Origin: Streptomyces sp. SID8374
GTDB lineage: Bacteria; Actinomycetota; Actinomycetes; Streptomycetales; Streptomycetaceae
Length of the DNA stretch: 64,000 nucleotides
Reading direction: 5' to 3'
NCBI RefSeq assembly: GCF_009865135.1
Contig: NZ_WWGH01000001.1
Location: forward strand, 1,798,001-1,862,000
Each line of letters opens with the position of its first letter. The stretch's first letter is position 1. Shown piece by piece: positions 24,371 through 32,213 of this stretch. A program made the translations under genes and the position numbers. A model generated the notes under the pieces. It saw only the letters and a list, made by a program, of their open reading frames with translations. It was not told the DNA's origin and did not search any database.

Positions 24371-25018
24371 GTGACCGCGCCCGCTCCCGCTCCGGAAGTG
24401 CTCGCCGCGTTCGAGGCCGCCAAGGGCTTCATGCCGGTCCACGAGGGGCTCGCCCTCTACGCGGCCGCCACCGAGGCCGGGGCGCTGGGCCTGCCCCTGC
24501 TGGAGGTGGGCACCTACTGCGGGCGCTCCACGATCCTGCTGGCCGACGCGGCCCGGACGGCCGGGGTCGGCGCGCTCACCGTGGACCACCACCGGGGCAG
24601 CGAGGAGCAGCAGCCGGGCTGGGAGTACCACGACCCGAGCGTGGTGGACCCGGAGGTCGGGCTGATGGACACCCTGCCGACGTTCCGCCGCACCCTGCAC
24701 CGGGCCGGGCTGGAGGAGCACGTGGTGGCACTAGTCGGCCGCTCCCCGCAGGTCGCCGCGGTATGGGCCGGGCCGCTGGGCCTGGTCTTCATCGACGGCG
24801 GGCACACCGACGAGCACGCGAACGCCGATTACGAGGGCTGGGCCCCGCATGTCGCCGAGGGCGGCCTCCTGGTGATCCACGATGTGTTCCCCGACCCGGC
24901 CGACGGCGGGCAGGCCCCGTACCGGGTGTACCGGCGGGCGCTGGCCTCGGGCGCGTTCACCGAGGTCTCCGTGACGGACTCGCTGCGTGTGCTGCGGCGC
25001 ACGGGCGCGGGGGTCTGA
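24371..25018 (+). CDS. class I SAM-dependent methyltransferase (methyltransferase_24 type), 215 aa
   Basis: GTG at 24371 follows GGAGGA. The SAM-binding motif is LLEVGTYCGRSTILLA (about residues 38-53), with the acidic partner LTVDHH, and motif IDGGHTDEHANADYEGW with the Asp/His pattern found in the O-methyltransferase/cephalosporin-hydroxylase branch. The enzyme would methylate a small molecule or a lipid/sugar. It is 46 bases downstream of the MFS gene and 43 upstream of the amidase gene. No partner enzyme identifies its substrate. Confidence 0.87.
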   Translation: MTAPAPAPEVLAAFEAAKGFMPVHEGLALYAAATEAGALGLPLLEVGTYCGRSTILLADAARTAGVGALTVDHHRGSEEQQPGWEYHDPSVVDPEVGLMDTLPTFRRTLHRAGLEEHVVALVGRSPQVAAVWAGPLGLVFIDGGHTDEHANADYEGWAPHVAEGGLLVIHDVFPDPADGGQAPYRVYRRALASGAFTEVSVTDSLRVLRRTGAGV

Positions 25019-25061
25019 GGCGTACCCGGGCGCGCCACCCCCGTACGGATAGCATCGCCGC

Positions 25062-25973
25062 GTGCCGTACGACGACAGCGTTCCCCCCACCCGCCGCGCC
25101 CGGCCGCTCCTCGTGGCCGCCGCACTGGCCGCGCTCTGCCTGACGACCGCCACCGGATGCGGTGGCTCCCCGGACACGACGGACGGGAAGGGCTCGGAGG
25201 CTTCCGGTTCCCCTTCCGGTTCCAGTTCCCCTTCCGGTTCCGTTTCCGCGACGCCCACCACGAAGGCGTCCCCCTCCCCCACCGCACCGCTCCCCCAGGG
25301 CCCCCTGACGGGCCGGACCGTGGTGATCGACCCGGGCCACAACCCCCGTAACCGCGAGCACACCGCGGAGATCAACGAACAGGTCGACATCGGCACGGGC
25401 CACAAGGAGTGCGATACGACCGGTACGTCCACGAACGCCGGTTACGCGGAGGCCCTGTTCACCCTCGATGTGTCGCACCGGCTCAGGGACCTGCTTCAGG
25501 CGCAGGGGGCCCGGGTCCTGCTGACGCACGACGACGACCGCCCCTTCGGGCCCTGCATCGACGAGCGGGCCCGGATCGGCAACGAGGCGAAGGCCGACGC
25601 GGTGGTCTCGGTGCACGCGGACGGCTCGGCGGTGGGCAACCGGGGCTTCCATGTGATCCTCCCCGCGGCGGTGAAGGGCGGCGGGGCGGACACCTCGAAG
25701 ATCGTGAAGAGTTCGGCCGATCTCGGAGCCCGTATCGCCGGAAATTTCGTCCGCACGACCGGAAGCGCGCCTTCCAATTACATCGGCGGCGGGACCGGAC
25801 TGGACACCCGTGATGATCTCGGCGGACTGAATCTGTCGACCGTGCCCAAAGTCTTCGTGGAATGCGGCAATATGCGTGACCCGAAGGACGCGGCCCTGCT
25901 CACCGACGCGGGGTGGCGCCAGAAGGCGGCCCAGGGGATGGCGGACGGCATCGCCGACCACCTGAAGGGGTAG
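25062..25973 (+). CDS. N-acetylmuramoyl-L-alanine amidase (Amidase_3), secreted, 303 aa
   Basis: N-terminal signal region LLVAAALAALCLTTATGC with a weak lipobox (ATGC, Cys33), then a Ser/Pro-rich linker encoded by repeats of about 12 bases (25200-25260). The catalytic domain begins TVVIDPGHNP (first zinc His) and has VVSVHADGS (third zinc His); the Glu ligand and second Glu are in the later FVECGNMRDPKDA. It cleaves the bond between MurNAc and the peptide stem in peptidoglycan. Length is normal. GTG at 25062 is the only start that keeps the signal peptide. Confidence 0.92.
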   Translation: MPYDDSVPPTRRARPLLVAAALAALCLTTATGCGGSPDTTDGKGSEASGSPSGSSSPSGSVSATPTTKASPSPTAPLPQGPLTGRTVVIDPGHNPRNREHTAEINEQVDIGTGHKECDTTGTSTNAGYAEALFTLDVSHRLRDLLQAQGARVLLTHDDDRPFGPCIDERARIGNEAKADAVVSVHADGSAVGNRGFHVILPAAVKGGGADTSKIVKSSADLGARIAGNFVRTTGSAPSNYIGGGTGLDTRDDLGGLNLSTVPKVFVECGNMRDPKDAALLTDAGWRQKAAQGMADGIADHLKG

Positions 25974-26187
25974 GCCTGCCCGGCGGGGAAGGGGCCGACG
26001 GGGAAGGGGGGGTCTGCGGGGATATTGGGGGGATAACTGTTCAGGAAGCGGGCACGGGCGCAACCCGCCCGGTCAGACGATAGATTCATCCGTACGATGG
26101 GGAGCCACCCCCGAGCTTCATGCCGTGCCCGCCGACCAGGCGGCAGCGACGACCGCCCCGACGAGACGACCGACTAAGGACCTTCAC

Positions 26188-27039
26188 GTGAATATCCGCT
26201 CCCTCACTCGAGGCGACGGCGTGGTGATCGGAGCAGCGGTCGTGCTGTTCATCGCCTCTTTCCTCGACCTCTCCGGTTTCAACTGCCCCTCCGGTGTGGA
26301 CTGCTCCCGGTACAACAGCCCTAACGCCTGGGACTCGCTCGGGCTCCTGATGAGCATCTTCCTGGCGGGCATCATCGCTGCGGCTCTGGTGGTCGTCGGC
26401 CGTCTGACGCCCGGCCGCAAGGTCGCGGGGCTGGACATCGGCCAGTTCGGGGTCGCGCTCACCGTCTTCGCGCTGTGGACCGCCTTCTGGACGACCATCG
26501 ACATCAGCGACGCCGGCGCCGGGCTGATCCTCGGCCTGCTGGCGACCATCGTGCTCGCCGCGGGTGCGATCGCCGGTCCGCTGGTCCCCGCGCTCAAGGC
26601 GCCGATCGTCGGCGCCCCGAAGCCGCCGCAGGGTGTGCAGCCTCCGTACGGTGGCCAGCCGGGCCAGGGCTACGGCTACCCGGGCGCCCAGCAGCAGCCT
26701 TACGGTGCCCAGCCGAGCCAGGGGTACGGCTACCCCGGTGGCCAGCAGGGTCAGCCGGGTCAGGCCGACCCGGCGCAGGCCCAGGCGCAGGCCGCCCAGG
26801 CCCAGCAGTCCGCCCCGCAGGACGGCGCGGCTCCGGCGGGCGACTTCACCCCGTTCTGGTTCGCCGTTCCGGTGGCCCGCCCGCTGTACGGCGAGGACGG
26901 CGCGCCGAACCCGATCGCCGAGCTGGCGCCGGGCACCTGGTACCTCGCGGTGGAGCAGCGCGGCCAGGGCCTCATCGCCCAGACGCAGGACGGCCGTCGC
27001 GGTGTGCTCCAGGACACGACGGGCATCCAGCGCGGCTGA
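26188..27039 (+). CDS. DUF5336-type membrane protein with PYG-rich linker, 283 aa
   Basis: Four membrane helices in residues 10-130 (for example VVIGAAVVLFIASFLDL, LLMSIFLAGIIAAALVVVG, FGVALTVFALWTAFW and ILGLLATIVLAAGAIAGPLV). A 70-residue linker follows, rich in Gln, Gly, Pro and Tyr (QPPYGGQPGQGYGYPG), then a small C-terminal domain FTPFWFAVPVARPLYGED that looks soluble. The linker resembles low-complexity segments of actinobacterial cell-pole and cell-wall proteins. GTG at 26188 is placed by AAGGA eight bases upstream. Function unknown; the preceding 214-base gap has no clear operator. Confidence 0.85.
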   Translation: MNIRSLTRGDGVVIGAAVVLFIASFLDLSGFNCPSGVDCSRYNSPNAWDSLGLLMSIFLAGIIAAALVVVGRLTPGRKVAGLDIGQFGVALTVFALWTAFWTTIDISDAGAGLILGLLATIVLAAGAIAGPLVPALKAPIVGAPKPPQGVQPPYGGQPGQGYGYPGAQQQPYGAQPSQGYGYPGGQQGQPGQADPAQAQAQAAQAQQSAPQDGAAPAGDFTPFWFAVPVARPLYGEDGAPNPIAELAPGTWYLAVEQRGQGLIAQTQDGRRGVLQDTTGIQRG

Positions 27040-27059
27040 TCCCGTACGCGTGACGCCTG

Positions 27060-27089
27060 CGGCCCCTCGCCCTTCCGGGCGGGGGGCCG
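27060..27089 (+). terminator. hairpin terminator after the DUF5336 gene
   Basis: A 13-bp stem with one G-U pair (27060-27072 with 27077-27089) closes the loop TTCC and is followed by TTGT. It separates the DUF5336 gene from the next promoter. Confidence 0.75.
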
Positions 27090-27121
27090 TTGTCGTACAG
27101 TCCGTCCCGCACCGCCATCAT

Positions 27122-27136
27122 CTGACGGTTCGTCAC
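27122..27136. promoter_or_regulatory. second conserved palindrome, one mismatch, before the F420-type gene
   Basis: CTGACGGTTCGTCAC differs from CTGACGnnnCGTCAG only at its last base. It ends 20 bases before the start codon at 27157, so a bound protein would block transcription or early elongation. Confidence 0.6.
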
Positions 27137-27156
27137 TTACGGCCGGAGGCAACGGA

Positions 27157-28167
27157 ATGCGGCTCGGACTGGCACTCGGATACTGGGGCCGCGGCCCGGA
27201 CCCCGGCCATCTCGCCCTCGCCCAGGAGGCGGAGCGGCTCGGCTACGGTTCGGTGTGGACGGCGGAGGCGTGGGGCTCGGACGCGTTCACCCCGCTGACC
27301 TGGATCGCGGCCCACACCTCGCGGATCCGGCTGGGTACGGGGATCGCGCAGATGGCGGCCCGTACGCCGACGGCCACGGCCATGCACGCGCTGACCCTGG
27401 ACCACCTCTCGGGCGGCCGGCTGCTGCTCGGCCTCGGCCTGTCCGGGCCGCAGGTGGTGGAGGGGTGGTACGGCCGCCCGTTCCCGAAGAGCCCCCTCAC
27501 CGCGACCCGCGAGTACGTCGAGGTGATCCGCCAGGTGCTGGCCCGGCAGGGCCCGGTGGAGGTGGCGGGCCGCTTCCACTCCCACCCGTACAGCGGCCCG
27601 GACGCCACCGGCCTCGGCAAACCGCTCAAGCCCATCACGCACCCGCTGCGGTCCTCGCTCCCCGTCCTGCTGGGCGCGGAGGGCCCGAAGAACATCGCGC
27701 AGACGGTGGAGATCGCGGACGGCTGGCTGCCGCTGTACTGGTCCCCGCACCGCACGGACGTGTACGAGGCCTCGCTCGCCGGCCTCCGCGAGGACTTCAT
27801 GATCGCGCCGATGGCCCGCGCGCACGTCTGCGACGACGTGGCGGAGGGGCTGCTGCCGGTGAAGGCGATGCTCGGCTTCTACATCGGCGGGATGGGCCAC
27901 GCCGCCCGCAACTTCCACGCGGACCTGATGGGGCGGATGGGGTTCGAGGAGGAGGCCCGGCGCATCCAGGACCTCTTCCTCCAGGGCCGCAAGGAGGAGG
28001 CGGTGCACGCGGTCCCGGACACCTTCGCCGACGAGATCTCCCTGATCGGCCCGCGCGCCCGGATCGCGGAGAAGCTGGCGGAGTGGCGCAAGGGCCCGGT
28101 GACGGACCTGCTGGTCACCGCCCCGGACCCGCACACGCTGCGGGTCCTGGCGGAACTGAACAACTGA
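27157..28167 (+). CDS. LLM-class F420-dependent oxidoreductase, 336 aa
   Basis: A luciferase-like TIM barrel, starting MRLGLALGYWGRGPDP, with AEAWGSDAFTPLTWIA, IRLGTGIAQMAARTPTATAMHAL and LLLGLGLSGPQVVEGWYG, all typical of F420-dependent flavin-like enzymes. These transfer hydride between the deazaflavin F420 and a substrate. A close relative in mycobacteria (Rv3520c) is, as I recall, part of the KstR regulon, which agrees with the conserved palindrome 20 bases upstream here. GGAGG precedes the ATG. The substrate is unknown; a steroid intermediate is a plausible inference. A 12-copy tandem repeat begins at its stop codon. Confidence 0.9.
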   Translation: MRLGLALGYWGRGPDPGHLALAQEAERLGYGSVWTAEAWGSDAFTPLTWIAAHTSRIRLGTGIAQMAARTPTATAMHALTLDHLSGGRLLLGLGLSGPQVVEGWYGRPFPKSPLTATREYVEVIRQVLARQGPVEVAGRFHSHPYSGPDATGLGKPLKPITHPLRSSLPVLLGAEGPKNIAQTVEIADGWLPLYWSPHRTDVYEASLAGLREDFMIAPMARAHVCDDVAEGLLPVKAMLGFYIGGMGHAARNFHADLMGRMGFEEEARRIQDLFLQGRKEEAVHAVPDTFADEISLIGPRARIAEKLAEWRKGPVTDLLVTAPDPHTLRVLAELNN

Positions 28168-28404
28168 CGGACGGGCTCAGCGGCTGACGGACGGACTCAG
28201 CAGCTGACGGGCCGGCTCGCGACATGACGAGCGGGGCCACCACCTGCCCGACGTGCTCGCGACCTGACGAGCGGGCCCACCCACCTGACCGACGTGCCCA
28301 CCGCCCGACGGACGGGATCACGGCCCGACGGACGGGATCACCGCCCGACGGACACGCTCACCGCCTGCCGGACGCGCTCACCGCCCGACGGACAGGCTCA
28401 CCCG
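28164..28404. repeat. tandem array of twelve 20-bp units
   Basis: Units start at 28164, 28184, 28204, 28224, 28244, 28264, 28285, 28305, 28325, 28345, 28365 and 28385; all are 20 bases except the sixth (21). The first is CTGACGGACGGGCTCAGCGG. Units 8-10 are nearly identical to one another; units 3-7 are more diverged. The array exactly fills the gap between two convergent genes, overlapping the stop codon of each. Confidence 0.88.
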
Positions 28405-29177
28405 AACGACGACCGGTCCAGCCAGAAATCCAGCAGCTCCGCGTCGCCGAGCACCTCCACCCGCTGACTCACCGGCTCCAGGCGGCGGTTGAAGACGAGC
28501 ATCAGGTCGGTCAGCGAGCCGCGCAGCGCGACCGTCGCCTTCTCGTGCGCGTGCCGCCAGGTGAAGCGGTCCTCGCCGAACTCGATGAGCCACTCCGCAC
28601 CCGGTACGTCCGTGGCGTGCAGGTGCAACGAGCGCCCGCCGCCGCGCAGTTCGGCCGCCTCCGGGTCGCCGCCCTCCTGGGCGAAGGAGACGATCCGCAG
28701 CCACTCGTCGATGGTGTCGGCGGCCACCTCGGGGTCGACCGTGTACGGGACCCGCGCGGCGAGCGCCGCGTCCGCCCGGTGCACCACCGTCTCGTGCGTC
28801 ATGCGCCGCGCCCAGAACGCCGTACGCCGCTCCCACGCCCAGGTCCACACCTCGGCGTCCGGCCCCGCCTCTCGCAACGCCTCGACGGTCACGGCCGCCC
28901 CCTCGGCGAGCCAGGCGTCCAGCGCGGCCGGGTCGTCGGTCCCGGGCCCCGCGGCCCCCGGCACCTTCTCCTCCGGTACGTCCTCGGCGGCCCGCCCGCG
29001 CACGATCTCGCCGACCCAGCGGTGGGCGCCGCCGACATGCACGGCGAGCTGCCGCAGGTTCCAGTCGGGGCAGGTGGGGACGGTGGCGGTGAGGTCCGCG
29101 CCCTTGAGCGTCGCGCGCAGGGCGTCGGTCTGGGCGAGGATCTCGTCGCAGTAGCGGTCGTACGGAAGAAGCGTCAT
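28398..29177 (-). CDS. maleylpyruvate isomerase family (mycothiol-dependent, DinB-like) protein, 259 aa
   Basis: The N-terminal MDMPI/DinB-like four-helix bundle has metal-binding histidines in LAVHVGGAHRWVGE and RMTHETVVHRAD. The C-terminal domain (from about residue 170) is the alpha/beta extension of TIGR03083-type proteins. Family members use mycothiol for isomerisation or conjugation in actinobacteria. ATG at 29177 (MTLLPYDRY) matches the family start; longer frames upstream have no ribosome site. The last three bases of the gene lie in the tandem array at 28164-28404. Confidence 0.88.
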   Translation of the reverse strand: MTLLPYDRYCDEILAQTDALRATLKGADLTATVPTCPDWNLRQLAVHVGGAHRWVGEIVRGRAAEDVPEEKVPGAAGPGTDDPAALDAWLAEGAAVTVEALREAGPDAEVWTWAWERRTAFWARRMTHETVVHRADAALAARVPYTVDPEVAADTIDEWLRIVSFAQEGGDPEAAELRGGGRSLHLHATDVPGAEWLIEFGEDRFTWRHAHEKATVALRGSLTDLMLVFNRRLEPVSQRVEVLGDAELLDFWLDRSSFG

Positions 29178-29253
29178 GCCGGGGACCCTAACCGGGCCGC
29201 GGAAGCCGATCACCCCAATATCCGGCCGCGCCGGAACAGCCACCGGGCAATCG

Positions 29254-29835
29254 CTATCCGGTCAGCTGCGAGGTCGAGGGGACCTTGTCCTTCACCTCGG
29301 CGCCCGCGCCCTTCCCGGCGCTCTTGATGCTGTCGATGACGCTCTCGAACGCCCCGATGTCGCCCTCGCCCGCCTCACCGTTGCGGAGCTTGGTGGCCAT
29401 CCCCTGGAGCGACTCGATCCCGGCGGTCAGCGGGGCGACGGCCTTCGACAGCAACGGGTCGCCCTTGGCGTTCTCCGCGGCCGCCTTGAGCCGGTTGTAC
29501 GCGAACCCGCCCGCGAGCCCCGCCTTGACGAGGGCGAAGCGGCGCCCCTCGGCCCCCTTCTTGAAGGTCCCGGCCCGGTACGGCTTCACGATCCACTGGT
29601 ACGTCGCCCCGGCCGCGAGCCCCGCGTTGGCCACGAACCGGGTCTTGGCCAGCCGCTGCTTCTCGGTGGAGGCGGACGGGCTGACGGAGGCGGACGCGGA
29701 GGCGGAGGCGCTCGCCGCGGTGCCGGTCGCGCTGCCCGAGTCCCCGGAGTCGCCGCACGCGGTGGCGGAGACCAGCACGGCGCACGACAGCAGCAGCGCC
29801 ACCAGCAGCCGGCGGAGCGGTACGGAACGGGTCAC
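29254..29835 (-). CDS. putative lipoprotein, 193 aa
   Basis: GTG at 29835 follows GGGAGG. The signal peptide LLVALLLSCAVLVSATAC ends at Cys27, a probable lipidation site, then comes a Ser/Ala-rich linker. The mature part is predicted alpha-helical with Lys/Ala-rich helices (RFALVKAGLAGGFAYNRLKAAAENAKGD). No known domain is recognised. It is divergent from the small membrane-protein gene at 29973. A role at the cell surface is the only inference the sequence allows. Confidence 0.82.
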   Translation of the reverse strand: MTRSVPLRRLLVALLLSCAVLVSATACGDSGDSGSATGTAASASASASASVSPSASTEKQRLAKTRFVANAGLAAGATYQWIVKPYRAGTFKKGAEGRRFALVKAGLAGGFAYNRLKAAAENAKGDPLLSKAVAPLTAGIESLQGMATKLRNGEAGEGDIGAFESVIDSIKSAGKGAGAEVKDKVPSTSQLTG

Positions 29836-29972
29836 GGCGGCCTCCCGGCGGGGCGCATCACGGTGAGTGACGGCGCTCGGCACTCCCGGCCAGACTCGCC
29901 CGGCCCCGCACGGCCCGCCACCCGGTACCGCCATTCGGGTTTCACTCAGGGTAAAGCGGTAACCAGGACCCC

Positions 29973-30266
29973 ATGTCCTACAGAACCCGTTCTTCAGGCA
30001 GCAGTTCAGCGGCGAGGATCATCGCCGTCGTGGCCGACATCCTGGCCTTCATCATCATTCTCTGGATCCTGATGTACCTGCTGGACGCCAACCGGGGCAA
30101 CGACTTCGTGCAGTGGGTGCACGACGCGGCCACGTGGCTGGCGGGCTGGTCGTACGACCTGTTCACGTTCGACGCGGCATGGGCGCGGGTGGTGGCCGGT
30201 TACGGTCTCGCGGCCGTGGTCTACCTGTTCATCGGGCACGCGATCGCGGGCCGGATCCGCCGCTGA
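29973..30266 (+). CDS. small membrane protein, 97 aa, two TM helices
   Basis: Hydrophobic segments at about residues 15-40 (ARIIAVVADILAFIIILWIL) and 70-92 (VVAGYGLAAVVYLFIGHAIA), separated by a short amphipathic loop (DANRGNDFVQWVHDAATWLAG), with a basic C-terminus. It resembles small streptomycete membrane proteins of unknown role. It ends 30 bases before the convergent cyclase-like gene. Confidence 0.82.
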   Translation: MSYRTRSSGSSSAARIIAVVADILAFIIILWILMYLLDANRGNDFVQWVHDAATWLAGWSYDLFTFDAAWARVVAGYGLAAVVYLFIGHAIAGRIRR

Positions 30267-30296
30267 CGGCGGACCGGCCGCACGAACGGTCAGCGC

Positions 30297-31370
30297 CTAC
30301 CGGCAGCAGTCCGGCTCCAGGCCGACCGGCAGCCGCTCCCCGGAGAAGACCGCGGTGGTCGCCTCGTCCCCCCCGAGTGCGGCCACCGCCAGCAGCAGGG
30401 AGCCCGCCGTCCAGGTGGTGAGCTCCTCGGGCCAGAAGGCCTTGTTGCCCTCGAAGACGTACCCCGTCCAGTACAGCCCGCCCTCGGCGCGCAGGTGCTG
30501 GATCGACTGGAGGATCTCCAGGGCACGGTCGGACTCCCCCGTCACCCAGAGGGCGAGGGCGAGTTCGCAGCTCTCGCCGCCGGTGACCCAGGGGTTGGGC
30601 AGCACACAGCGCACCCCGAGGCCGGGGACGACGAAGCGGTCCCAGCCCTCCTGGATGCGGGCGGTGGCCTCGGCCCCGGTGACGGCGCCGCCGAGGACCG
30701 GGTAGTACCAGTCCATCGAGTAGCGGTTCTTGTCGAGGAAGCGCTCGGGGTGGTTGCGGATCGCGTGGGCCAGTGCCCCGGTCGCCAACTCCCAGTCGGG
30801 CTGCGGCTCTTCGCGCCGCTCCGCGATGGCGAGCGCACAGCGCAGCGCCTGGTGGACGGAGGACGAACCGGTCAGCAGCGCGTCGTTCACCGCCGTGCCG
30901 TCCGCCTCCCTCTTCCAGCCGATCTGGCCGCCGGGCTGCTGGAGTTGGAGCACGAACTCGATCGCCGCGAAGACCGTGGGCCACATCCGGTCGACGAACG
31001 CGTCGTCCCCGGTGGCGAGATAGTGGTGCCAGACGCCGACGGCCACGTACGCGCAGAAGTTGGTCTCGCGGTTGAGGTCGGTCGGCTGCTGCGGGTCACC
31101 GTCGTGGTAGGCGGCGTACCAGGAGCCGTCGCCGTTCTGGTGGCGGGCCAGCCAGTCGTAGGCGCGCTCGGCCGCCTCGTGTTCGCCCGCCGCGTCCAGC
31201 GCCATGGCGGCCTCGGTGTGGTCCCACGGGTCGAGGTGGTGGCCCCGGAACCAGGGCAGCGCCCCGTCCTCGCGCTGGACGGCGAGGAGCGCGGTCACGG
31301 TCTCGGCGGCCTCGGCGGCGGTCAGGACCCCGGGAAGGACAAGGTGCTCGGTCTGTTCGGGAGTGCTCAC
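30297..31370 (-). CDS. prenyltransferase/squalene-oxidase-repeat (alpha/alpha toroid) protein, 357 aa
   Basis: A helical-repeat protein with QREDGALPWF and ARHQNGDGSWYAAYH, the QW-like motifs of the terpenoid cyclase/prenyltransferase toroid. DLNRETNFCAYVAVGVWHHYL and the aromatic-rich RYSMDWYYPVLGG follow. No DXDD cyclase acid motif is seen, so a true squalene cyclase is unlikely; a hydrolase or sugar-processing toroid is an alternative. Its GTG overlaps the stop of the methyltransferase (GTGA). Third gene of the glycosyltransferase, methyltransferase, toroid set. Probably makes or trims a glycolipid or saccharide, but this is inference. Confidence 0.82.
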   Translation of the reverse strand: MSTPEQTEHLVLPGVLTAAEAAETVTALLAVQREDGALPWFRGHHLDPWDHTEAAMALDAAGEHEAAERAYDWLARHQNGDGSWYAAYHDGDPQQPTDLNRETNFCAYVAVGVWHHYLATGDDAFVDRMWPTVFAAIEFVLQLQQPGGQIGWKREADGTAVNDALLTGSSSVHQALRCALAIAERREEPQPDWELATGALAHAIRNHPERFLDKNRYSMDWYYPVLGGAVTGAEATARIQEGWDRFVVPGLGVRCVLPNPWVTGGESCELALALWVTGESDRALEILQSIQHLRAEGGLYWTGYVFEGNKAFWPEELTTWTAGSLLLAVAALGGDEATTAVFSGERLPVGLEPDCCR

Positions 31371-32098
31371 GCCTCGGCCTTCGGAAGGTGCGGCTTGGTG
31401 GCGTACGCGACGAAGCTCTTGCCGACGACCGGGTTGAGCAGCTGCTCGGCGACCCGGGTGGCGAGCGGCTTCTTCATGATGTCCCAGACGAGCAGCTTGT
31501 GGTACGCCCGCACCGGCAGCGCCTTGTCGTTGTCGACGCCGAACGCGCACTTCAGCCACCAGTAGGGCGAGTGCAGGGCGTGGGCGTGGTGGGTGCCGTA
31601 CGGCTTGAGTCCGGCCTCGCGGATGCGGGCGAGAAGCTGGTCGGCCTTGTAGATGCGGATGTGGCCGCCCTCGACCTCGTGGTACGCGTCGGAGAGGGTC
31701 CAGCAGATCTTCTCGGGGCCGTAGCGCGGGACGGTGATGGCGATCCGGCCGCCCGGCTTGAGGACCCGGACCATCTCGGCGAGGACGCCCTTGTCGTCCG
31801 GGATGTGCTCCATGACCTCGGAGATGATCACGACGTCGAAGGAGTCGTCGGGGAAGGGCAGGTTGAGAGCGTCGCCCTCCATCGCGGTGGCGGTGGCGCC
31901 CTCGGGGGCCTCCCCGGCCTCCTTCATGGCGGCGAACCACTTGGCGACCTCGCGGATCTCCTCGGCGTTCTGGTCGAGGGCCACCACCTGCGCGCCGCGC
32001 CGGTAACACTCGAAGGCATGCCGGCCGGCACCGCAGCCCAGGTCGAGCACTCGGTCGCCTGCGGCGAGCGGGAAGCGGGTGAAGTCGACGGTCAGCAC
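31367..32098 (-). CDS. class I SAM-dependent methyltransferase, 243 aa
   Basis: The SAM site is VLDLGCGAGRHAFEC near residue 18, followed by VVALDQNAEEI, EGDALNLPFPDDSFDVVIISEVMEHI and VLKPGGRIAITVPR, the full set of motifs I-IV. The C-terminal half carries YKADQLLARIREAGL and a hydrophobic region about WWLKCAFG that may bind a lipid substrate. It lies between the glycosyltransferase (115-base gap) and the toroid protein (overlap of four bases). Substrate unknown. Confidence 0.92.
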   Translation of the reverse strand: MLTVDFTRFPLAAGDRVLDLGCGAGRHAFECYRRGAQVVALDQNAEEIREVAKWFAAMKEAGEAPEGATATAMEGDALNLPFPDDSFDVVIISEVMEHIPDDKGVLAEMVRVLKPGGRIAITVPRYGPEKICWTLSDAYHEVEGGHIRIYKADQLLARIREAGLKPYGTHHAHALHSPYWWLKCAFGVDNDKALPVRAYHKLLVWDIMKKPLATRVAEQLLNPVVGKSFVAYATKPHLPKAEA

Positions 32099-32213
32099 GA
32101 GGGCCTGCCTTCGAGGTCGGAGTTACGGGTTCAGGAAAGCGGGTTACGGGTGCCGGTGAACGGGATCGCCGTCACCGGCGGGTACGACGCTGCCACCGGC
32201 GGATACGGTGCGG

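Noticed and set aside
28164..28404. CRISPR array
   Set aside because: The units are head-to-tail and degenerate with no unique spacers, and there are no cas genes.
30297..31370. Squalene-hopene cyclase
   Set aside because: The DXDD acid motif and the length (over 600 residues) of true cyclases are absent.
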